This document shows positions 6,725 through 15,478 of a stretch of 38,222 nucleotides of DNA, piece after piece. Source of the stretch: Bacteroidota bacterium (GTDB taxonomy: Bacteria > Bacteroidota > Ignavibacteria > Ignavibacteriales > Ignavibacteriaceae); assembly GCA_021824565.1 (NCBI GenBank), contig JAKAKL010000147.1:1-38222 (forward strand), written 5' to 3'. Position 1 is the stretch's first letter. Every line of letters begins with the position of its first letter. The notes beneath the pieces are model-generated. The model was not told where the DNA came from. It ran no database searches and was given only the letters and a program-made list of their open reading frames with translations. The translations under genes were made by a program, and so were the position numbers.

Positions 6725-7271
6725 CTTCCTATCTCCCATAAATTGCCTTCCGGTTATTATGAGCTGTCTTATCATTTAACTAATTCGCCTTCCTATTTAA
6801 ATGTGACATCTTCTTAATTATTTACCTCATCTTCCGGTTAAAATACTTCATCTCCCTAATTCAATGCGACATCCTCTCATTCAAATGGCTCATCTACTTA
6901 AATATTTACACCATCTTCTCAATTCTTTGTCTCATCCTCCTAATTATTTACTTCGCATTCTCATTCTTTTTCTTCAGCTGCACATTTCTTTATCATGCCT
7001 TCCTATTTAAATATGATATTTTCTGAATTATATATCATATCTTCTTATTTAAATGCCATATCTTCCGAGTTATTTGTCATATCTTACTATTTAAATGTCA
7101 TATCTTCATAATTATATGTTATGTCTTCCTATTTAAATATCATATCTTCTTATTTAAATATCATATCTTCTTATTTAAATACCTCATCTTCATAAATATT
7201 TATGTTATCTTCCTAATTTCTTAGCTTATCTTCCATTTAAAATGATTTGTCTTCTTAATTCTTTGCATCAT
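6725..7271. repeat. Degenerate 21-bp tandem repeat array (about 26 units)
   Basis: The array is a run of 21-base units of the form CTTC-YTATTTAAAT-RTCATAT on the plus strand. From 6789 to 7271 the phase is exact (483 bp = 23 x 21), although individual units share only about half their bases. Units starting at 6999, 7041, 7083 and 7125 carry TTTAAA while the units between them carry ATTATA or GTTATT, giving a 42-bp higher-order period. Three more units extend to 6725. 21 bp equals two helical turns, so AT tracts recur on one DNA face. The array has no CRISPR spacers and no complete ORF, and it fills most of the gap between the divergent genes at 6670 and 7600. Confidence 0.85.
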
Positions 7272-7280
7272 TTTTTGGTC

Positions 7281-7300
7281 AAGATAGCTCTGCCAAAGAG
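7281..7300. other. Short hairpin in the leader of the MFS gene
   Basis: AGCTCT and AGAGCT form a 6-bp stem around GCCAA in the stretch between the tandem array and the transporter gene. The remaining ~300 bases up to 7599 are AT-rich and show no gene. A clear promoter is not identifiable by eye. Confidence 0.3.
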
Positions 7301-7599
7301 CTGTTTGTTTCAATTATTTATTTTAGAAATAACCGGAAAGAAAATAATCATTAAAAGAAAAGCCGCCAAATCAAAAAGCGAACTGAAGGGAAACTGCTAA
7401 TAAAATTTTTTTCTATGCCTTAAAGCGACGAGACTATAAATTCTACTTCCCGCGTAAGGTGAATAATATATCCTTCAAATAATATTATCATTGAAAAAAA
7501 TTTTTTTAGGAAGAGTTATTTATTTAACGGAATTGTGTTAATTTATTTGCATTAAAATAATTTTATCCGGTTAATCATAATAAAAGGATTAAAAGCGGT

Positions 7600-8862
7600 A
7601 TGGATAATAGATTACTTAATCAGTATGAAAAGCCAACCTCGCTTCATTTTAGGATTTTATTCATGAGCTGGGCTGGCTGGGTTTTTGACTTTTACGATCT
7701 GATTCTTTTTTCTTTCCTTCTTATTCCTATCGGGAATGAACTTCATCTATCTTCAATAGAGCTTTCATTTGTGCTTGGTTCCTCGCTTGCCGCTACCGCG
7801 CTTGGCGGCGTTATCTTCGGCGTTCTTTCAGACCGCTTCGGCAGAAGAAGCGTTCTGCAATGGACTATCCTTACATACAGCATTGGAACTTTCCTTTGCG
7901 GTATATCTTCCGGTATCGAAGCTCTGCTGTTCTTTAGAATTATTACTGGGCTTGGCGTCGGCGGAGAATGGGCGACAGGACAGACTTACATCAGCGAAAC
8001 GTTCCCCGCAAAGAAGCGCGGAAGGTACGGCGCTTTTATGCAGACCGGCGCGCCTTTCGGAATTGTGCTGGCTTCAATAGTCGGCGGATTTATAGAGCAG
8101 CAGATCGGGTGGCGTTCTTGCTTCTTCCTTTCCGTTACTCCCGCTCTTTTAATTTTATTTATTAGAAAGAAACTTCCGGAATCCGATGTATGGCTTGAAA
8201 AGAAAAAAATAAATTTGGAAGCTTCACCGGTTGATACTGCGAAAAAGGAACCGAATAAATTCTTTATGTTATTTAATAATGAATACCGCAAGGTATTTAT
8301 CAAATGTTTGATACTTGCGATATTTGATATGTCGGCTTACTGGTTTACATACACATGGCTGCCTGCGTATCTGCATCATGAAAGGCAATTCACGCTTACG
8401 AAATCCGCGGCTTGGATGCTTATAACACAAGCCGGCGGACTGCTTGGTTATTTTACGTTCGGGTTTTACGCTGATAAATTCGGCAGACGTCCGGCGTATT
8501 CCGTGTATTCAGTCGTGATGGCAATAGGATTAATTATGATAACTCTATTGTGGGATTATGTCGTAAATTTTCCGCCGCTTATTTTAAGTTTTATGTTCTT
8601 TGTAGGATTCGGCACCGGCATGTTCAGCGGGTACGGTCCTCTGTTCGCGGAATTATTCCCGACGTCGATAAGGAATACTGCAATGGGTTCGGCGTTTAAT
8701 CTCGCGAGAGGTATTCAATTTTTTACCCCGGTAATCATAGCGACAATAGCAATCAATTACGGCTTAGGCGGAGGTATTTCATTAGCGGCTTTGTTTGCTC
8801 TGCTTACCGGCGCATGGATATGGGTCTTCCCGGAAACCAAAGGCAAGGAAATTATAATTTAA
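7600..8862 (+). CDS. MFS transporter, sialate/carboxylate:H+ symporter type
   Basis: A 420-residue, 12-helix major facilitator. The N-terminal GWVFDFYDLILFS helix with an intramembrane Asp, the loop 2-3 motif SDRFGRRS, and GLGVGGEWATGQTYISETFP followed by KRGRYG match the metabolite:H+ symporter group (SHS/AAHS-like; the NanT, ShiA and Jen1 families share these signatures). The second half repeats the pattern (ADKFGRRPAYS, LFAELFPTSIRNTAMG). It probably imports an organic acid or sugar acid with protons across the inner membrane. The substrate cannot be read from sequence. An AAGGA Shine-Dalgarno precedes the ATG. It stands alone, followed by a strong hairpin at 8887-8925. Confidence 0.85.
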   Translation: MDNRLLNQYEKPTSLHFRILFMSWAGWVFDFYDLILFSFLLIPIGNELHLSSIELSFVLGSSLAATALGGVIFGVLSDRFGRRSVLQWTILTYSIGTFLCGISSGIEALLFFRIITGLGVGGEWATGQTYISETFPAKKRGRYGAFMQTGAPFGIVLASIVGGFIEQQIGWRSCFFLSVTPALLILFIRKKLPESDVWLEKKKINLEASPVDTAKKEPNKFFMLFNNEYRKVFIKCLILAIFDMSAYWFTYTWLPAYLHHERQFTLTKSAAWMLITQAGGLLGYFTFGFYADKFGRRPAYSVYSVVMAIGLIMITLLWDYVVNFPPLILSFMFFVGFGTGMFSGYGPLFAELFPTSIRNTAMGSAFNLARGIQFFTPVIIATIAINYGLGGGISLAALFALLTGAWIWVFPETKGKEIII

Positions 8863-8886
8863 AAAATATTTGGGAAGTTTGCGTTT

Positions 8887-8925
8887 GTCCTTTGCGTGGA
8901 TTGGCTTTTCTTTCACGCAAAGGAC
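8887..8925. terminator. 12-bp stem hairpin after the MFS gene
   Basis: GTCCTTTGCGTG (8887-8898) and CACGCAAAGGAC (8914-8925) pair perfectly around a 15-base loop, 25 bases after the transporter stop. It could terminate or stabilise the mRNA 3' end. A T-run is lacking, and similar TTTGCGT-type palindromes also occur as dispersed repeats, so the role is uncertain. Confidence 0.5.
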
Positions 8926-9084
8926 ATAAATATCTTGCCGCTCCAGAATAAGGCGAATTAATAATTTCGTAATCTTTAGTCTGAAATACTTATCGTTATA
9001 TTACATAAATTATCTTTGAAAAAATTTTCTTAAGATTATATTATCCGCAAAGTATTTTGTTCGGCGGTTAGCTAAATTCGCTGT

Positions 9085-10089
9085 GTGAAAAAATTATTTT
9101 TGATGAACCGGAACTATTTAATATACATCTTGATCGGCTTTTTGTATGCAGGCTGTGCAATAGGGACTGACTATTACCAGCTTGGAATTAGCGATTACCA
9201 GGCGGGAAATTATGCAAAAGCCATAGAGGAATTTAAATTATCGATAAAGAAAAATCCCAAAGATTCTCGGAACTATTTTAACCTCGGCAAAATTTACGGA
9301 ACTTTGGGAAAGCATCAGGAAGCCATAGATAATTATAGTAAGGCGGTAAAGCTGAACGACGAAGATTCGCTGTCGTATTTAAACCGCGGCATCGAGTATC
9401 TCCAGCTTGAAGATTATCTAAAAGCAGAAAAGGATTTTGACGAAACTCTGAGAATCGATAACGAAAACTTTACGGCTTATTTCGGAAGAGCATATATAAA
9501 ATCTTATAACAATGATTATAAAGGCGCCTTGAGCGATTATGACTCGTCATTAATTTATAATCCTTCTTATGAGAAGACTTATGTTAACCGCGGTAATGTT
9601 AAAGGCGAGCTTCAGGATTATCCCGGCGCGATTGAAGATTACACAAGAGCAATTGAATTAGACTCAACCGATTATAACGTTTATTTGATCCGCGGATTTG
9701 ACAGAGCCTTGTTGGAGCAGTTTGATCTTGCGATAGATGATTTCTCAAAAGTCATCGAGCTGGATTCGACTAATAAAGATGCTTTCTTTTTCCGCGGCGA
9801 CGCTTACCGTGTAGTAAATGATTTCGATGACGCAGTGGAAGATTTTTCCACTATCATTAAGATTTTTCCTGATGAGGCAAAGGCGTATTTCAAAAGAGGG
9901 ATGACGAGGGTGGACATGGGCGAAGTGAATAAAGCATGTCCGGATTTGAAGCAGGCGGGCAAGATGGGTTACTTTGATGCTTACGCGGAAATAGAAAAAT
10001 ACTGCAAGGAAAAAGTTAAGCCAAAGCATGAGCAGCTTAAGAATCATAATACAGTGAATGGAAGCAAGAAGAAAGGGAAGAAGCTTTGA
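9085..10089 (+). CDS. TPR-repeat lipoprotein
   Basis: A predicted lipoprotein with a hydrophobic signal segment ending in LYAGC, followed by about eight tandem 34-residue tetratricopeptide repeats (YYQLG..., YFNLGKIY..., YLNRGIEY..., YVNRGN..., YFKRGM...) and a Lys-rich tail. TPR arrays are protein-binding scaffolds, and in Bacteroidota such lipoproteins often serve envelope assembly. The longest start is GTG at 9085. ATG at 9103 is in frame and leaves a better-proportioned signal peptide. Neither has a Shine-Dalgarno. The stop overlaps the TTG start of the deacetylase by four bases, which starts a tightly packed series of four genes. Confidence 0.8.
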   Translation: MKKLFLMNRNYLIYILIGFLYAGCAIGTDYYQLGISDYQAGNYAKAIEEFKLSIKKNPKDSRNYFNLGKIYGTLGKHQEAIDNYSKAVKLNDEDSLSYLNRGIEYLQLEDYLKAEKDFDETLRIDNENFTAYFGRAYIKSYNNDYKGALSDYDSSLIYNPSYEKTYVNRGNVKGELQDYPGAIEDYTRAIELDSTDYNVYLIRGFDRALLEQFDLAIDDFSKVIELDSTNKDAFFFRGDAYRVVNDFDDAVEDFSTIIKIFPDEAKAYFKRGMTRVDMGEVNKACPDLKQAGKMGYFDAYAEIEKYCKEKVKPKHEQLKNHNTVNGSKKKGKKL

Positions 10090-10721
10090 GATATTCATAT
10101 GATCCGCCCGGAATAATAAAATATTTTTTTAATGATTTTATCTGGACGACGCGGAACAATAAAATCTTACTTACATTTGACGATGGACCATTAGCAGAAA
10201 CAACTCCGATGATATTAAGGACGCTTGAAGAACTAAAAATCAAAGCAGTGTTCTTCTGCGTCGGAGATAATGTTGAAAAAAATTCTGATCTTGTTTCAGC
10301 GATAATAAAAGAAGGTCATCAAGTCGGCTGTCACATGCTTCGCCACGAGGTAATTACAAAGCTGAAAAATGAAGAAGTAAAAAACCAAGTAAATAGTTTT
10401 GAACTGATGTTAAAAGAGAAGCATAATTATGATGTAAAATATTTTCGTCCTCCGCACGGAAGATTTGATCTTAAGACTAAAGGTCTTTTGGCGGAAATGA
10501 AAATGAAAAACATTATGTGGTCGCTGTTGACCTATGATTATAAAAATGATATAAATCTTGTTAAATTTGCCGTCTCAAAATATTTAAGGAATAATTCTAT
10601 TATAGTACTGCATGACAGTTTGAAGTCGAAAAGCGTAGTTGTTGATTCGATAAAATATATTGCTGAAGAAGCACAGAAGAAAGGATTTGATATTGGAGAG
10701 CCGCAGGAATGTTTGAAATAA
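10086..10721 (+). CDS. Polysaccharide deacetylase (NodB domain)
   Basis: A 211-residue NodB-fold carbohydrate esterase (CE4). Catalytic motifs are present in order: TFDDGP (30-35, base and metal Asp), metal histidines H83 and H87 in GCHMLRHE, RPPHG (121-125), MWSLLTYD (144-151) and VLHDS (174-178). It would remove N-acetyl groups from an amino-sugar polymer such as a surface polysaccharide, peptidoglycan or poly-GlcNAc. No signal peptide or transmembrane helix is visible, so it may act in the cytoplasm on a lipid-linked precursor or be exported another way. The start is TTG inside the preceding stop, with AAGGGAAG upstream. The gene overlaps the next by 13 bases. Confidence 0.85.
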   Translation: MRYSYDPPGIIKYFFNDFIWTTRNNKILLTFDDGPLAETTPMILRTLEELKIKAVFFCVGDNVEKNSDLVSAIIKEGHQVGCHMLRHEVITKLKNEEVKNQVNSFELMLKEKHNYDVKYFRPPHGRFDLKTKGLLAEMKMKNIMWSLLTYDYKNDINLVKFAVSKYLRNNSIIVLHDSLKSKSVVVDSIKYIAEEAQKKGFDIGEPQECLK

Positions 10722-11800
10722 TTTTTCTTGTTGTTCTATGCGGATATTTTATCCAGTCCGTGCTATTTATTATCGGCGTAAGCAAAATATTTCCGCGCCT
10801 TGATGGAGATAAACTGCCGGATGCTACGGTTATAGTTGCGGCGCGAAATGAGGAAGCGAATATACTCCGCTGTTTAAGCTCCCTTGAAAATTTAATCTAT
10901 CCGGTGAATAAACTGGAAATAATTATTGTGGACGATAGATCGACTGATTCTACGGGAAGCATAATAGACAATTTTATAAGCGGGAAGCCAAGGTTCAAAA
11001 AAATAATTACAAAAAAAGAAATCGGAAGATTGAAAGGAAAGACAAACGCGCTCGCAAACGGAATCGAAATTGCAAAAGGCGAGATTATTCTAACTACGGA
11101 TGCGGACTGCGAAGTAAACCCTAAATGGGCATACACAATTGCTTCATATTACCGTGAAGATGTAGCCGCGGTGAACGGCTTTACAACGCAGGTTGCTGAT
11201 AATTCTTTCAGCGGTATGCAGGCAATTGATTTTATTTACCTGCTTATTGCGGCATCCGGGACAATAAATTTAAAAGAACCGATTAGCTGCATCGGCAATA
11301 ATATGTCGTACCGCAGAAGCGCGTATTTAGAAGTTGGAGGATATGAAAACTTACCGTTCAGCGTTACGGAGGATTTTAATTTGCTCAAAGCAATTTACAA
11401 GCTGAAAAAATATAAAGTGATTTATCCTCTTGACAAAGATACCTTAATAACTTCCATTCCTTGTAAAACATATAAAGAATTATACCGTCAGAAAAAGCGC
11501 TGGTCGGTTGGAGGTCTCGGAGTGCCGCTTAGAGGCTATTTCATTATGGTCTGGGGATTCTTTACAAATTTATGCTTGCTGCTTACGCCTTTATTTTTCT
11601 CGCATGTATGGTTATATTTGGCGGTCTTTAAAATAGCGGTTGACTTTTTATTATTATTTCCGGTTCATAAAATATTGGGCATACAAAAAAACTTAAAATA
11701 TTTTTTCAACTTTCAACTTTATTATGTCATATATGTTGTGGCAATCCCTTTTATACTTGCCATAAACCGTAAGGTAATCTGGAAGGGAAGAGAATACTGA
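10709..11800 (+). CDS. Membrane glycosyltransferase, family 2 (processive type)
   Basis: A 363-residue GT2 enzyme with one N-terminal transmembrane helix (residues 3-25) and two or three C-terminal ones (from about 275). Motifs are VVAARNEE-type (VIVAARNEE, 42-50), VDDRS with DD 75-76, DAD (131-133, nucleotide-sugar/metal), TED (220-222, catalytic base) and QKKRW (261-265), the Q/RxxRW motif of processive synthases such as cellulose, hyaluronan and poly-GlcNAc synthases. It would polymerise or transfer a sugar at the inner membrane. Paired with a NodB deacetylase, a partly deacetylated amino-sugar polymer or glycolipid is likely. It overlaps the deacetylase gene by 13 bases, and its stop overlaps the next start. 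Confidence 0.85.
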   Translation: MFEIIFLVVLCGYFIQSVLFIIGVSKIFPRLDGDKLPDATVIVAARNEEANILRCLSSLENLIYPVNKLEIIIVDDRSTDSTGSIIDNFISGKPRFKKIITKKEIGRLKGKTNALANGIEIAKGEIILTTDADCEVNPKWAYTIASYYREDVAAVNGFTTQVADNSFSGMQAIDFIYLLIAASGTINLKEPISCIGNNMSYRRSAYLEVGGYENLPFSVTEDFNLLKAIYKLKKYKVIYPLDKDTLITSIPCKTYKELYRQKKRWSVGGLGVPLRGYFIMVWGFFTNLCLLLTPLFFSHVWLYLAVFKIAVDFLLLFPVHKILGIQKNLKYFFNFQLYYVIYVVAIPFILAINRKVIWKGREY

Positions 11801-12780
11801 TGCTTTTATTGTGTAATTATTATTTGACTTATCGATGCAATGCATTCTGCGAATTTTGTCATTTCGGGATACATGAGAATTTTAAAGATACGCCTTTTGC
11901 TAAGCTTGAAGATTTCAAATCCAATGTAAGTCAGCTTGCTTCGCTGGGAGTAAAGTTTATTGATCTTACCGGCGGCGAGCCTCTTCTTCATAAAGACATT
12001 CATCTCATGGCTGAGTTTGCTAAGAACTTGAAAATGCAGACGAGTATAACTACCAACGGTTTACTGTATCCTAAGTTTGCGGAGAAATTAGCCGGCAAAA
12101 TTAATCTTCTCCATTTTTCTCTTGATTCGCCCGACGAAGAAGAGCATAATAAAATTAGAAAAGTCAATTGCTATAGCCACGTATTTAAAAGCATCGGCAT
12201 AGCAAAATCTCTCGGAGAATTTCCCGATATTTTATTTACGGTTACTAATGAAACTTTTAAGAAGCTGCCGGGGATGCATCAAATAGCATCCGAGCAAGGC
12301 TTGATGCTTATAGTGAATCCGGTATTTTCTTATTTCGGTAATCCGGGTCTTTCAAACGAAGCTATGGATTTTATCGAAGAATATATAGACGGCAAGCCCA
12401 ATATCTATATGAATAAAGGCTTCATAAAGCTTCGACGCGACGGCGGGAATAATATTTCCGATCCGAAATGCAAAGCTGTTTCCCGCGTCGTTGTTATTTC
12501 TCCTTACAACGAAATTATTCTGCCGTGCTACCATTTTGAAAATGAGAGAATAAAAATCGATAGACCGATTAAAGAACTGCGCGAAACAGAAAAACTAAAA
12601 TATTTTAAAAAGATGGAAGGCAAGTTTGATTTTTGCCAGGGCTGTACTGTGAACTGCTACTTTGAACCTTCTTTTGCTTTCCCGACTAACTATTACGCGC
12701 TTATAAGCCTCACCTCAAAATTTAAATACGGGTATAACAAGCTTGTTAAACAAAAAATCAAAAAGAAAATAAAAAGTTAA
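11800..12780 (+). CDS. Radical SAM enzyme with SPASM-like C-terminus
   Basis: A 326-residue protein with the radical-SAM cluster motif CNAFCEFC (C13, C17, C20, CxxxCxxC) next to the N-terminus, the GGEPLL motif (about 57-62) and a TIM-barrel-like body. A cysteine-rich C-terminus (C226-type CKAV, CYHFE, FCQGCTVNC) probably binds an auxiliary iron-sulfur cluster (SPASM/Twitch). Such enzymes make difficult modifications of lipids, peptides or cofactors. ATG overlaps the glycosyltransferase TGA (TGATG), so translation is coupled and a role in the same glycan or glycolipid pathway is likely. The substrate is unknown. HpnH-like lipid enzymes and peptide maturases are both conceivable. Confidence 0.8.
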   Translation: MLLLCNYYLTYRCNAFCEFCHFGIHENFKDTPFAKLEDFKSNVSQLASLGVKFIDLTGGEPLLHKDIHLMAEFAKNLKMQTSITTNGLLYPKFAEKLAGKINLLHFSLDSPDEEEHNKIRKVNCYSHVFKSIGIAKSLGEFPDILFTVTNETFKKLPGMHQIASEQGLMLIVNPVFSYFGNPGLSNEAMDFIEEYIDGKPNIYMNKGFIKLRRDGGNNISDPKCKAVSRVVVISPYNEIILPCYHFENERIKIDRPIKELRETEKLKYFKKMEGKFDFCQGCTVNCYFEPSFAFPTNYYALISLTSKFKYGYNKLVKQKIKKKIKS

Positions 12781-12795
12781 ACGGACCAGATCTAA

Positions 12796-13626
12796 ATGCA
12801 GAAATATACTCTTTCCTCTTTGCTCATTATTTTAATTACAAATATTTTATTAGGGCAGACAACTGAAACATGGTTTCCCTCAAAGCTGAATATTAAACCT
12901 TACACGGCAAACATACTGGAAGCGCGCGACGGCTTCTCTTATCTTTTCGGCGAACAGAAAATCAGGCTTGATGCCGGCTTATCTTCGGATGTTTACCAGG
13001 TTCAAAATGGAAATTCAACTCTCTCATTCGGCGCAGATGTATTTACTTTTACCAGATTAAGAAGCGAAAATAATTTCCGTTTTCCTGTTGAAACAATAGA
13101 TTATTTTTTCGGATTTAATTCCGGCTATAAAATTGTTAATGGTAATAATGAGTACGGCTTTCGTATTCGTCTCAGTCATATAAGCGCGCATCTGGTCGAC
13201 GGCAGCTATGACGGGCAGAATTCAGTTTGGAGGAACGGAAGAGTTCCTTTCGTTTACAGCAGGGAGTTTATCGAAGCGCTTCCGTTCTATTCAATTAATT
13301 CTTTTAGAGTTTACGGCGGATTCACTTATTTATTTCATCGCATACCGGATACAATCGGCAGAGGGATTTACGAACTTGGCTTCGATTATTATTTGAGGAA
13401 TTATGTTTCGGAAAGCATTACTCCTTTTCTCGCCGATGATTTTAAGATCAGTCAAATTGATAAATATTTCGGGAACAATGTTTTTAACGCCGGGATAAAG
13501 TTTGGTCATTATGACGGTAAAGGATTCAGCCTTATTTTCTCTTATATTTCAGGTAAAAGCATTCACGGTCTATTCTATGATGTGAATGAAAATTATGCAT
13601 CAGTTGGATTTAATTTCGATTTATAA
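12796..13626 (+). CDS. DUF1207-like outer-membrane beta-barrel
   Basis: A 276-residue protein with a signal peptide (cleaved near LLGQ, residue ~22) and alternating amphipathic strands ending in NFDL. The segment FRIRLSHISAHLVDG matches the conserved Arg/His/Ser-His-Leu block of DUF1207 outer-membrane proteins. A barrel of unknown function is likely. It starts 16 bases after the radical SAM gene, and the protease gene begins three bases after its stop, so it is probably in the same transcript. No strong Shine-Dalgarno is visible. Confidence 0.7.
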   Translation: MQKYTLSSLLIILITNILLGQTTETWFPSKLNIKPYTANILEARDGFSYLFGEQKIRLDAGLSSDVYQVQNGNSTLSFGADVFTFTRLRSENNFRFPVETIDYFFGFNSGYKIVNGNNEYGFRIRLSHISAHLVDGSYDGQNSVWRNGRVPFVYSREFIEALPFYSINSFRVYGGFTYLFHRIPDTIGRGIYELGFDYYLRNYVSESITPFLADDFKISQIDKYFGNNVFNAGIKFGHYDGKGFSLIFSYISGKSIHGLFYDVNENYASVGFNFDL

Positions 13627-13628
13627 AA

Positions 13629-14639
13629 ATGCCCGATTCCATTAAAGATATATACGAACATGAATTCGGATTGCCGCAGCCCGAAAAAGAAAAGAATAAT
13701 TATCTTCTTCACATTGGCTTATTCTTATTAACGTTCATTACCACGACGATTGCAGGTGCGCAATGGATCAGCGGTCAGCCGGGTCCGTATCAATTTTCTT
13801 TCATACTTAAAGGACTTCCTTATTCCATATCAATTATGTTTATTATTTCCTGCCATGAGTTCGGTCATTACTTTGCGGCGCGTTATCATAAAGTAAAAGC
13901 AACTCTTCCGTATTACATTCCTTTTCCTCCAATTTTGATCTTCATAAATTTTGGTACAATGGGCGCTGTAATTAAAACAAAGTCTATCATCCCGACAAAG
14001 AAGGCAATGTTTGATATTGGTGCCGCCGGTCCTATTGCAGGATTTATTGCTTGCCTTATTGTTCTTGTTTATGGATTTACACACGTGCCTGGAATAGAAT
14101 ACTTGCTTAAAATTCATCCTGATTTTTTCTCTCCGGATTTCGGCAAGAACGGAATCGAGCTCGTCTTCGGCAATACTCTTTTATTTTCATTACTAAAAGT
14201 AATTTTTATTCACGGCTCGCAGTTCTTCCCGCCTATGTCCGAAGTATATCATTATCCATATCTGTGCGTAGGCTGGTTCGGACTCTTTGTAACAGCTATG
14301 AATATGATTCCTATAGGACAATTGGACGGCGGACATATTGCTTATACAATGTTCGGTGAGAAAAAACATTTTAATATTGCGCTTGTTTCTTTTTTTATTT
14401 TGCTGGCTCTCGGTTTCCTCGGCTTGTTTGAAGAACTGTTAAACCTGGATTTTTCCATTGGCTGGACTGGCTGGCTTTTGTGGGCGCTGCTTTTATTCTT
14501 TGTAATTAAATTAAAGCATCCGCACGTTCCCGATGATTCCGAGCTTGATTTTAAACGAATGCTTCTTGGTTACTTCAGCTTTTTTATATTTATAATTTCT
14601 TTTTCGCCTACTCCTTTTATGATAGCGATGCCTAAATAA
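13629..14639 (+). CDS. Site-2-type intramembrane metalloprotease (M50)
   Basis: A 336-residue polytopic membrane protein with HEFGH (76-80), the zinc-binding HExxH of site-2 proteases, and GQLDGGH with D233 as third ligand. Between them lie the typical hydrophobic strand-loop and the GAAGPIAG motif. S2P enzymes cut transmembrane segments, often of anti-sigma factors or signal-peptide remnants. No PDZ domain is visible, which puts it with the short, PDZ-less bacterial S2Ps. It starts three bases after the DUF1207-like gene, and a lipoprotein gene follows. Confidence 0.85.
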   Translation: MPDSIKDIYEHEFGLPQPEKEKNNYLLHIGLFLLTFITTTIAGAQWISGQPGPYQFSFILKGLPYSISIMFIISCHEFGHYFAARYHKVKATLPYYIPFPPILIFINFGTMGAVIKTKSIIPTKKAMFDIGAAGPIAGFIACLIVLVYGFTHVPGIEYLLKIHPDFFSPDFGKNGIELVFGNTLLFSLLKVIFIHGSQFFPPMSEVYHYPYLCVGWFGLFVTAMNMIPIGQLDGGHIAYTMFGEKKHFNIALVSFFILLALGFLGLFEELLNLDFSIGWTGWLLWALLLFFVIKLKHPHVPDDSELDFKRMLLGYFSFFIFIISFSPTPFMIAMPK

Positions 14640-14698
14640 TTATGAGTATAAAATTTTTTACCTTGAGCAAGTATGTCAATAACCTAATATTTCATCAA

Positions 14699-15478
14699 AT
14701 GAAAAAATATATTTTAATCTTACTGCCATTATTTTTCCTGGGATGTAAAAAAGATTACAACGCCATTGTTGATCCGCCGCAGACGCTATATCAGGCTGTT
14801 TCAGTTTACAGCGCCGACAGTTTTATTTATTCTCCTGCTGATTCACTTTTCAAGTTTCAAATAGTTTTATCCGGTGTTTCAAATATAAATTCTGTCTCGT
14901 ATGATATTTTTGGTCCGGATAACATGACTGTAAATTCTTCTCCGCTCGCTTTAACTCTGCAAGGTGCGTCTTCAAGCGATACCGGCAGTTATGCAGCTTC
15001 ATTCCCGATGAGCCAAAGCTATCCAAGCGGCAATTATGAAATTAAATTTTATGTAACCGATAATAACGGTAATACATCGACTATTGCCGTTCATTCGTTC
15101 AAATACAACAATGGCTTTAGCGCTTCACTGATACTTTCAAATTTAGTTTGCCCGGATACCGTTACTGTGGGTTCAACAACTATTCAAATTACTCTTTCCG
15201 TAACAGTAAAAGATTCTGCGGGTCTTAGTGATGTTCAATCTGTATTCTTTAACTCATATATTCCGCCGGACGGACATCCGTCTTCATCAAATCCGTTTAT
15301 TATGTATGACGACGGCGATCTCGCTCACGGCGATCAAGTTGCAGGCGACGGAATTTATTCACTTATCGTTAATCTTCCGCCTTCCGCTCCGAAAGGAACT
15401 TTCCGATGGGAGTTTCAAGCGAAGAATTACAGCGGCGAATACAGCAACAAAATTATTCATTATGTGGTTGTAAAATGA
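14699..15478 (+). CDS. Surface lipoprotein with Ig-like/choice-of-anchor-type domain
   Basis: The likely start is ATG 14699, which gives MKKYILILLPLFFLGC, a textbook lipoprotein signal with Cys at residue 16. The frame extends 19 codons upstream without adding a signal feature. The mature part is beta-rich, probably two immunoglobulin-like domains. DDGDLAHGDQVAGDGIYS near residue 215 is the Asp/Gly-rich signature seen in choice-of-anchor-type extracellular domains. The stop overlaps the start of the beta-propeller gene (ATGA), so the two are co-translated and may act together on the cell surface. Confidence 0.7.
   Translation: MKKYILILLPLFFLGCKKDYNAIVDPPQTLYQAVSVYSADSFIYSPADSLFKFQIVLSGVSNINSVSYDIFGPDNMTVNSSPLALTLQGASSSDTGSYAASFPMSQSYPSGNYEIKFYVTDNNGNTSTIAVHSFKYNNGFSASLILSNLVCPDTVTVGSTTIQITLSVTVKDSAGLSDVQSVFFNSYIPPDGHPSSSNPFIMYDDGDLAHGDQVAGDGIYSLIVNLPPSAPKGTFRWEFQAKNYSGEYSNKIIHYVVVK

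Noticed and set aside
6725-7271. The 21-bp repeats as a CRISPR array
   Set aside because: The units are contiguous, with no unique spacers of constant length and no conserved repeat with palindrome, and there are no cas genes.
7769-8303. Several open frames overlapping the MFS gene on both strands
   Set aside because: They lie inside a strongly recognisable 12-helix transporter gene and have no family signature or ribosome-binding site.
15406-15474. Upstream extension of the beta-propeller gene
   Set aside because: It overlaps the lipoprotein gene by ~70 bases and would place polar residues before a clear signal peptide; ATG 15475 overlapping the stop is the natural start.
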